Source: CAIJMI01 sp043798445 (GTDB lineage: Bacteria > Patescibacteriota > Microgenomatia > UBA10105 > UBA927). Taken from it: a DNA stretch of 64,000 nucleotides. The notes beneath the pieces were generated by a model. It saw only the letters and a list, made by a program, of their open reading frames with translations. It ran no database searches and had not been told where the DNA came from. The translations under genes and the position numbers were made by a program. The DNA is taken from NCBI GenBank assembly GCA_043798445.1, contig JAZDOQ010000007.1:1-64000 (forward strand), read 5' to 3'. How positions within the stretch are numbered: the first letter of the stretch is position 1; each line of letters begins with the position of its first letter. Of the stretch, positions 58,643 to 64,000 are shown piece by piece.

Positions 58643-59509
58643 TTATTTTTGCCACCTGACAAATGATCCCTGAGGCAACAATCTGTCCGTGCTCTTCTCC
58701 TTCGTTGTTAATTCTCCAAAAGTTAATTTTCCTCCGATAGGGGAAAATATTGATTTCATGATATTGTAGAGTGCAATGGCCGAAAGATCAGCGGTGTATG
58801 CGTTAAGAAGAATAAATGTTGCTTTTGGTGACAATATGTGTTTGATTGCAGGAAGAAGAATCGGTAAATCATCAGCGAGTTTCCATACCTCTCCTTTTGC
58901 GCCACGGCCAAATCTGGGTGGATCGAGAATAATGCCGTCATACGTGTTGCCGCGGTTTGCTTCCCGAACAACAAACTTTACAGCATCTTCAGCAATCCAT
59001 CTGGTTTGTTTTTCATCAATGTTATTTTTTATACAGTTCTCATGTGCCCATGTAATTGACGGTTTGGAGCTATCAACGTGGGTGACATGCGCACCGGTCG
59101 TACAGGCAGCAACGGTTGCTGCTCCTGTGTAGCCAAATAGATTAAGAACCGATATGTTTGGTGTAATTATGGATTGCATCCATGACCAGTTCACTGCTTG
59201 TTCAGGGAATATCCCAACGTGCTTAAAATCCGTTGGGTGGAGCACGAACTGCATATCGTGATAGCGGATAGTCCATGGAGTCGGCGGCTGTCTTTTAATC
59301 TTCCATTCACCGCGATCACTGTCCGTCCGAATAAAGTGAGCGTCAGCGTTTTCCCATAAGGATGAGGGTTGGCTGGGTTTCCAAATAGCTCTTGGATCCG
59401 GACGGATCATCGTGTAGTTTCCAAAAGTTTCGAGTTTTTCTCCATCACCGCTATCAAGGAGAGCGTATTCTATCCAGTCATCTGCATGTGCGGTAGGTAT
59501 GGCATTCAT
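58643..59509 (-). CDS. SAM-dependent RNA methyltransferase, RlmI/RlmK-like
   Basis: 288 residues. The Rossmann fold has VLNLFGYTGAATVAACTTGAHVTHVDSSKPSITWAHEN (motif I and the acidic loop), DAVKFV and YDGIILDPPRFGRG (DPP motif IV). This is the COG1092 pattern, which includes 23S rRNA m5C1962 and m7G2069 methyltransferases. The PUA domain of RlmI is not apparent. ATG 59509 is taken, as the next divergent gene starts at 59524. Confidence 0.82.
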   Translation of the reverse strand: MNAIPTAHADDWIEYALLDSGDGEKLETFGNYTMIRPDPRAIWKPSQPSSLWENADAHFIRTDSDRGEWKIKRQPPTPWTIRYHDMQFVLHPTDFKHVGIFPEQAVNWSWMQSIITPNISVLNLFGYTGAATVAACTTGAHVTHVDSSKPSITWAHENCIKNNIDEKQTRWIAEDAVKFVVREANRGNTYDGIILDPPRFGRGAKGEVWKLADDLPILLPAIKHILSPKATFILLNAYTADLSAIALYNIMKSIFSPIGGKLTFGELTTKEKSTDRLLPQGSFVRWQK

Positions 59510-59523
59510 GATAGAATTGTACC

Positions 59524-60372
59524 ATGAAAACAATGCTTATAGTGTTTGCACACCCCGATGATGAATCGTTTGGCACAGGCGGAACAATTGCAAAATACGC
59601 AGGGTTAGGGTGGAAAATTGATCTGATTGTTGCCACAAACGGTGAAAAAGGCCAGAATGGTACGTTTACCTGGGCGCATGATGATGCACTTGCTGATCTT
59701 CGGAAAAAAGAACTGGAAGCTGCAGCGAACATATTAGGTATTCGTAATATTACGTATTTAGCCCAATCGGATGGGGGACTTTCAACATTGTCTCCTGGTA
59801 CGATTGAGGATCCAATATATAAAAAGATGATAGAACTACTGCCTGATATCGTCATCACACACGATACAATGGGGATCAGTAATCATCCTGATCATATTAA
59901 AGTGTGCTTCGCGACGACATTTGCGTTTCAAAAATATGTAGAACATATAGAGGAGCTGAAACATCCTGAAGATTTTAAACCAGGAAGAGGAAAAGTATGG
60001 AAAGAAGCTGCGCATCTTCAGATGTTTGGTGAGCTCGATCCGGAAAGCAAAGAACCGAAGTTGTATTACACGTGTATGCCGGAACACGTAGCCTCGTATT
60101 TGAAAAAGATGAAGATAATTCCTGAACAGTCATTTGATAAGCCGTGGATAGGCACAAAGGATAAGCTTGTTACAACGACTATTGCTATTGAAGGGACGAA
60201 AGTGAAAAAAGGAAAAGCGCTTCTCTGTCACGAGACACAACAGGCGGATACAGACAGGTTCATTGATTTTGATAATCATCCGCTCCATACGCAAGAGCAC
60301 TTTATCCTGCGGATGCAGGGTATTCATGAAGTATTCATGGGAAAAACTGATCGTGTTGCCGAAACTCTCTAA
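59524..60372 (+). CDS. PIG-L/LmbE family deacetylase
   Basis: Zinc deacetylase of N-acetyl sugars. The signature is AHPDDESFGTGGTIAKYA at residues about 9-26, with the second metal motif SNHPDHIKV. 282 residues. The substrate may be an N-acetylglucosaminyl lipid, a bacillithiol or mycothiol-type precursor, or another sugar. The divergent start with the methyltransferase leaves only 14 nt between start codons. Confidence 0.88.
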   Translation: MKTMLIVFAHPDDESFGTGGTIAKYAGLGWKIDLIVATNGEKGQNGTFTWAHDDALADLRKKELEAAANILGIRNITYLAQSDGGLSTLSPGTIEDPIYKKMIELLPDIVITHDTMGISNHPDHIKVCFATTFAFQKYVEHIEELKHPEDFKPGRGKVWKEAAHLQMFGELDPESKEPKLYYTCMPEHVASYLKKMKIIPEQSFDKPWIGTKDKLVTTTIAIEGTKVKKGKALLCHETQQADTDRFIDFDNHPLHTQEHFILRMQGIHEVFMGKTDRVAETL

Positions 60373-60390
60373 ATCTTGCAATTTTTGTAC

Positions 60391-60417
60391 TAACTGATAC
60401 TATATTGGTATCAGTTA
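60391..60417 (+). promoter_or_regulatory. Perfect palindrome over the rrf2 start (likely autoregulatory operator)
   Basis: TAACTGATAC (60391-60400) and GTATCAGTTA (60408-60417) are perfect 10-nt arms around a 7-nt AT-rich spacer. The last A is the A of the ATG. TATATT in the spacer or TACTAT at the arm could be the -10 box, so binding would block transcription. Size and symmetry fit an Rrf2/IscR dimer site. Confidence 0.75.
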
Positions 60418-60815
60418 TGAAACTCACAAGACAGGAAGAACTCAGTATTCTTATTGCTGCTGAACTTGCGGTTCATGATGGACAACGGCTTTCCTTAACA
60501 GATATTGGTGCAGCGCACGGAGTATCCAGCGCATATTTGAAAAAAATTATCAGACGTTTGAAAACTTTCGGGCTGGTTGAGAGTAAAGAAGGTGTAGGAG
60601 GAGGGTATGTACTTGCAAAACCAGCAATAGACATCACTGTGCTTGAAATCCTGCAGGCAGTTGGATCAACGAATGATGCATCAGAACTTCGTGGGGCTCG
60701 TGTTTGTCCACTTCAGCCGGATTGTTTACCACAACGCATCAGACAACAAATTGAAACTACATTTTTAACATATTGCGGCAACGTAACCTTAGATCAAGTT
60801 ATTAAAAAAGGATGA
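60417..60815 (+). CDS. Rrf2 family transcriptional regulator (probable Fe-S sensor)
   Basis: 132 residues. A winged helix (SLTDIGAAHGVSSAYLKKIIRRLKTFGLVESKEGVGGGYVL) is followed by the dimer helix. Three cysteines (RVCPLQPDC, then TYC) can hold an Fe-S cluster as in IscR, with spacing C-x5-C-x16-C, wider at the end than IscR. It lies 3 nt before sufC, so it likely represses the suf operon when clusters are plentiful. ATG 60417 is part of the palindromic operator; GTG/ATG codons upstream are less likely. Confidence 0.9.
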   Translation: MKLTRQEELSILIAAELAVHDGQRLSLTDIGAAHGVSSAYLKKIIRRLKTFGLVESKEGVGGGYVLAKPAIDITVLEILQAVGSTNDASELRGARVCPLQPDCLPQRIRQQIETTFLTYCGNVTLDQVIKKG

Positions 60816-60818
60816 GTT

Positions 60819-61616
60819 ATGGAAAAAAATATCACGTTATCGCTTTCTCATTTATTTGTTGATGTCCTTAAGGGAAAAAATATTCTTCACGATGTTTCGA
60901 TTATTTTTGAGGCAGGAAAAACACACGTTATCATGGGGCCAAACGGAAGTGGGAAATCAACGCTTGCCCACGCGTTGATGGGAAGTTTAGAGTATGCTGT
61001 TAAAGGAAAAATCCTTTTCGGGAAAAAAGATATAACCAGGATTCCTGCATCCGATCGGGCAAAACTTGGGATTTTTCTTGCATTTCAGTCTCCCATTGCT
61101 ATCTCCGGCGTCAGCGTAATCAATTTGCTACGTACAGCATATCAGGAATTGCACCCGGATAACAAAAAAATAGATACGAAAATACAGAACCCCGTATTAG
61201 CTTCCAGGTGGAAATCTTCAGACATGACACTTTCTGACTTATTGAAAGCAATTAATCGGTATGCGGCGTTGCTTCATATTGATCCACTGCTTTTAACACG
61301 AAGTATTCATGAAGGATTCTCAGGCGGAGAGAGGAAAAAGATTGAAGTGCTGCAGGCGTTAGTACTGCAACCGAAATTTGCGATATTTGATGAAATTGAT
61401 ACGGGACTTGATGTTGATGCGCTGCAAATTGTTGCAACTGGCATTGATCTGCTTCGGAAAAATGGCACGGGTTGCATTATCATCACACACTATCAGCGGT
61501 TACTCAAATATCTTCAACCTGACACGGTCGTTGTGATCAAAAATGGCAGTGTGTCTAAAACGGGAGATGCAGCACTTGCTAAAGAAATCGAGACAAAAGG
61601 TTATGGTTACTCATAA
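60819..61616 (+). CDS. sufC: Fe-S cluster assembly ATPase SufC
   Basis: ABC-type ATPase that energises the SufBCD scaffold. Walker A is GPNGSGKSTLAHALMG, Q-loop LAFQSP, signature FSGGERKKIEVLQAL, and Walker B FAIFDEIDTGLD. H-loop THYQRLL. 265 residues, slightly longer than usual. Second gene of the operon, overlapping the most likely sufB start by 14 nt. Confidence 0.95.
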   Translation: MEKNITLSLSHLFVDVLKGKNILHDVSIIFEAGKTHVIMGPNGSGKSTLAHALMGSLEYAVKGKILFGKKDITRIPASDRAKLGIFLAFQSPIAISGVSVINLLRTAYQELHPDNKKIDTKIQNPVLASRWKSSDMTLSDLLKAINRYAALLHIDPLLLTRSIHEGFSGGERKKIEVLQALVLQPKFAIFDEIDTGLDVDALQIVATGIDLLRKNGTGCIIITHYQRLLKYLQPDTVVVIKNGSVSKTGDAALAKEIETKGYGYS

Positions 61617-64000
61617 ACAATCATTCATGCCGGCTCCATACGCATTTGGATTTCATAAACCTGACAATTATGTATATAAATCTGGACAAGGATTGGATAA
61701 AGATGTTATCCGTGCAATGAGTACACAAAAAGATGAGCCAATGTGGATGTTGGAATTCAGATTGAAAAGTTTTGGAATATATTCAAAAAAAAAGATGCCT
61801 ATCTGGGGACCATCGTTATCTGATATTCAATTTGAGAATTTGTACTATTATCTTCGGCCGGTGAAAAGTCAAGCAGAGAGGTGGGAAGAACTTCCTGATG
61901 CAATCCGTGATACCTACGAAAAAATCGGCATTCCTGAAATGGAGAAAAAATTTCTTTCGGGAGTGAGTGCTCAATGGGAATCCGAGGTTGTATACAAAAG
62001 CATTGAAAAAACACTCCATGAAAAAGGTGTCATATTCACTGACATGGATACGGCAGTGAAAAAATATCCGGAACTTGTAAAGCAATATATGGGAACACTT
62101 GTTCCTGCTGGCGACAACAAATTTGCAGCATTAAACGGTAGTGTATGGTCCGGCGGATCGTTTATTTATGTTCCAAAGAATGTGTCTGTCGGCCTGCCGC
62201 TTCAGGCATATTTTCGGATTAATGCTGCCAACATGGGGCAATTTGAAAGGACACTCATCATTGCTGATGAGGGAAGCTTCGTTCACTACATAGAAGGGTG
62301 TTTTTTAAAAGGAACAAAAGTTAAAACCCGTTATTCTGAAAAATGTATTGAAGATATTCAGCCAGGAGATTATGTGTATACACACAAGGGGAGATATCAG
62401 CGAGTACGTCGTGTCATGACACGACCATGTGTAGATAAAATATATACAATTAAATATTACGGTAACAGTGGTGCTACATTGCGAGTGACAAAAGAGCATC
62501 CGTTGTTGGTATGTAAACGCCAGAGAAAAGAATATACCAATAGAGCCTTTAGTCCTCAATGGATTCGAGCAGGTGAATTATCAAAAGATGATTATTTGAT
62601 GTATCCCATTATTAAACAGAAACAAGATAATCCGTATGTCTATACTGACGGCGTATTTTCATATCAAGTGAAAAATAATATTTTGTCAGCCAATATACCA
62701 TTTGGAAACGGAATACATATGAGTAATCGTTCTGTAAAATTTTTTCTTAAACCCGATTTTTTTAGACTTGCTGGGTATTTTTTAGCTGAAGGTCATATTG
62801 ACAAAGAACATTACATTATGTTCACATTCAATGAAAAAGAGACAGAATATATACTAGATACAAAAAAAATAATTCGGAACTATTTTAAAAAAGACGTTAT
62901 TGTAGGAAAAAATAGAAATCACGGAGTAACATTGACACTCTGTTCTACAATTGCGGCAAGGTTGTTTACACATATGTTCGGGATGACAAATAGGTCAAAG
63001 CATATTCCTGAATGGATGATAGCCGCAGAAAAGAGATTCATCAAACAATTAATAAAAGGGATGTGGTTAGGGGATGGTAGTTATGATAAAAAGGGAAATA
63101 TGTTCCGTTATTCATCGGTGACGAAACAATTGATTCAGAGTTTTTATGATATATTACTTAGATTAGGCATTGTTGCCTCTATAAATCTTCAGAAACGTGA
63201 ACATCCTAAGCAGCCTATGTATTCAATTATTCTCTCGAGAGTATGTAATACAAAATTCAGTAACATTGTTGGAATGAGGGCAAGGAATGGAAGACATGAA
63301 GGTTCTCCATTCTATCTCAATTCAAATTATCTATTTTTATCAGTTAAGTCTATTACATCAAAAAAAATGAAAACTAAAGTATATAACTTCAGTGTTGAAA
63401 AAGATGAATCATACGTGGCTGAAGGAGTTGTTTCTCACAATTGCACCGCACCAATCTATTCAACTGATTCTCTGCATAGTGCCGTTGTTGAGATTTTTGT
63501 GAAAAAAGGTGCGCGTGTCAGATATTCAACGGTGCAAAATTGGAGTACAAACGTGTATAACCTGGTGACCAAACGTGCTCGTGTTGAGGAAGAAGGGATA
63601 ATGGAATGGGTTGATGGAAACATAGGATCAAAAATAACAATGAAGTACCCGGCAGTTTATCTTGTTGGACGAAAAGCACATGGAGAAGTCCTTTCCATTG
63701 CCTACGCTGGAAAAAGACAAATCCAAGATACAGGAGGAAAAATGATGCATCTTGCTCCAGAAACAACCTCACAGATTATTTCAAAATCCATAAGTAGCGA
63801 TGGCGGACGAACATCGTATCGGGGACTCGTTCATATAGCGCGCGGTGCGAAGGGCTCACGAAGTAAGGTTGTATGTGATGCACTGATTGTTGATGACAAG
63901 TCTCGTTCTGATACGTATCCGAAGATGGATGTCCATGAAACAAATAGTGTTATGGAACATGAAGCAAGCGTTTCAAGAATTTCCGATGAACAACTTTTCT
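61603..64000 (+). CDS. sufB: Fe-S cluster assembly protein SufB, intein-containing, 3' truncated
   Basis: Scaffold protein of the SUF system. The extein reads normally: GFHKPDNYVYKSGQGLDKDVIRAMS, MLEFRLKSF, IYVPKNVSVGLPLQAYFRIN, LIIADEGSFVHYIEG, [intein], CTAPIYSTDSLHSAVVEIFVKKGARVRYSTVQNWS. The intein splits the conserved EGCTAP motif before the Cys. The start could be ATG 61603 (overlapping sufC) or ATG 61627, in the same frame; the first has AAAGG nearby. The gene is open to the window end, with about 418 extein codons visible. Confidence 0.95.
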   Translation, partial: MVTHKQSFMPAPYAFGFHKPDNYVYKSGQGLDKDVIRAMSTQKDEPMWMLEFRLKSFGIYSKKKMPIWGPSLSDIQFENLYYYLRPVKSQAERWEELPDAIRDTYEKIGIPEMEKKFLSGVSAQWESEVVYKSIEKTLHEKGVIFTDMDTAVKKYPELVKQYMGTLVPAGDNKFAALNGSVWSGGSFIYVPKNVSVGLPLQAYFRINAANMGQFERTLIIADEGSFVHYIEGCFLKGTKVKTRYSEKCIEDIQPGDYVYTHKGRYQRVRRVMTRPCVDKIYTIKYYGNSGATLRVTKEHPLLVCKRQRKEYTNRAFSPQWIRAGELSKDDYLMYPIIKQKQDNPYVYTDGVFSYQVKNNILSANIPFGNGIHMSNRSVKFFLKPDFFRLAGYFLAEGHIDKEHYIMFTFNEKETEYILDTKKIIRNYFKKDVIVGKNRNHGVTLTLCSTIAARLFTHMFGMTNRSKHIPEWMIAAEKRFIKQLIKGMWLGDGSYDKKGNMFRYSSVTKQLIQSFYDILLRLGIVASINLQKREHPKQPMYSIILSRVCNTKFSNIVGMRARNGRHEGSPFYLNSNYLFLSVKSITSKKMKTKVYNFSVEKDESYVAEGVVSHNCTAPIYSTDSLHSAVVEIFVKKGARVRYSTVQNWSTNVYNLVTKRARVEEEGIMEWVDGNIGSKITMKYPAVYLVGRKAHGEVLSIAYAGKRQIQDTGGKMMHLAPETTSQIISKSISSDGGRTSYRGLVHIARGAKGSRSKVVCDALIVDDKSRSDTYPKMDVHETNSVMEHEASVSRISDEQLF
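62299..63441 (+). mobile_element. Intein with LAGLIDADG homing endonuclease in SufB
   Basis: 381 codons in frame, precursor residues 233-613. Block A starts CFLKGTKV with Cys1, block B has TKEHPLLV (TxxH), the endonuclease has LAGYFLAEG and IKGMWLGDG (two LAGLIDADG helices), block F is YNFSVEKDESYVAEG, and block G is VVSHN before Cys+1. The residues needed for splicing (Cys1, B-block His, penultimate His, last Asn, +1 Cys) are all present, so splicing should work. The first endonuclease helix ends in Glu, not Asp; both acidic positions remain. Its codon use is more AT-rich than the extein. Confidence 0.95.

Noticed and set aside
1..64000. Recoded UGA (code 25), as in Gracilibacteria and Absconditabacteria
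   Set aside because: TGA ends many genes here, for example recA, map, secD and sufC's upstream regulator, often within ATGA overlaps; no in-frame TGA interrupts conserved proteins.

Overview
The window looks like a chromosomal segment of a Patescibacteria (Candidate Phyla Radiation) bacterium, most likely a Microgenomates relative. The spc operon passes from rpsE straight to rplO with no rpmD (uL30), a loss typical of CPR genomes. The gene set also fits: DUF5679, DUF4446 and DUF3048 proteins, a LytR_C protein, many small one-helix envelope proteins, Pro/Thr linkers on secreted proteins, a reduced AspRS and no biosynthetic operons. TGA ends many genes, often as ATGA start/stop overlaps, so the code is standard. 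The lineage is inferred from gene content, not from a phylogeny.

Layout. 1-8.3 kb: end of the spc operon and the alpha operon (rpsE, rplO, secY, adk, a P-loop kinase-like gene, map, infA, rpmJ, rpsM, rpsK, rpsD, rpoA, rplQ), then rplM-rpsI. 8.3-38 kb: mostly housekeeping genes. These include an ATP-grasp ligase, tRNA-Pro with a GIY-YIG gene beside it, recA-recX, rny, a DMT transporter, HU, a LytR_C protein, miaB-miaA-AI-2E permease, RNase P RNA, secD-secF, cca, recJ, aspS, a D,D-carboxypeptidase, gltX, era, an ECF sigma module, a clusterless MutY, a Fic protein and a secreted nuclease. 38-46.1 kb: an AT-richer accessory region that starts at a tRNA-Gln gene. It holds single genes (a deformylase homologue, a hotdog thioesterase, an aldo/keto reductase, an Ldh-type dehydrogenase) separated by repeated non-coding elements, then a minus-strand operon containing a decayed deaminase. 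46.1-50.7 kb: an EF-Tu-domain-like protein, RRM protein, DEAD-box helicase, glycosyltransferase, ZIP transporter and EngB. 50.7-54.6 kb: two secreted GH10 xylanases and a cohesin-domain protein. 54.6-64 kb: cyclophilin, rubrerythrin, GreA, a second ECF sigma module, a methyltransferase, a PIG-L deacetylase, and a Suf Fe-S operon (Rrf2 regulator, sufC, sufB) whose sufB carries an intein and runs off the window.

The strongest candidate for an undescribed system is 50.8-54.6 kb. A GH10 xylanase with a type I dockerin lies 4 nt upstream of a cohesin-like protein in the same operon. That cohesin protein and a second GH10 xylanase end in almost the same hydrophobic C-terminal tail. Together they suggest a minimal cellulosome-like surface xylanase apparatus with its own anchoring tail. 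Other notable points are the SufB intein, a GIY-YIG gene between a tRNA-Pro gene and a second, palindrome-interrupted copy of that tRNA's 5' part, and a duplicated structured element downstream of tRNA-Gln with compensating base changes.

The genes connect in a few places. Neither tRNA encodes CCA, so the cell depends on the cca product, whose catalytic DxD reads GxD. The Rrf2 gene has a perfect palindrome over its start codon and probably controls suf. Many genes have a TATACT or TATGAT box only a few bases before the start codon, suggesting leaderless mRNAs, while genes inside operons use GGAGG-type ribosome binding sites.
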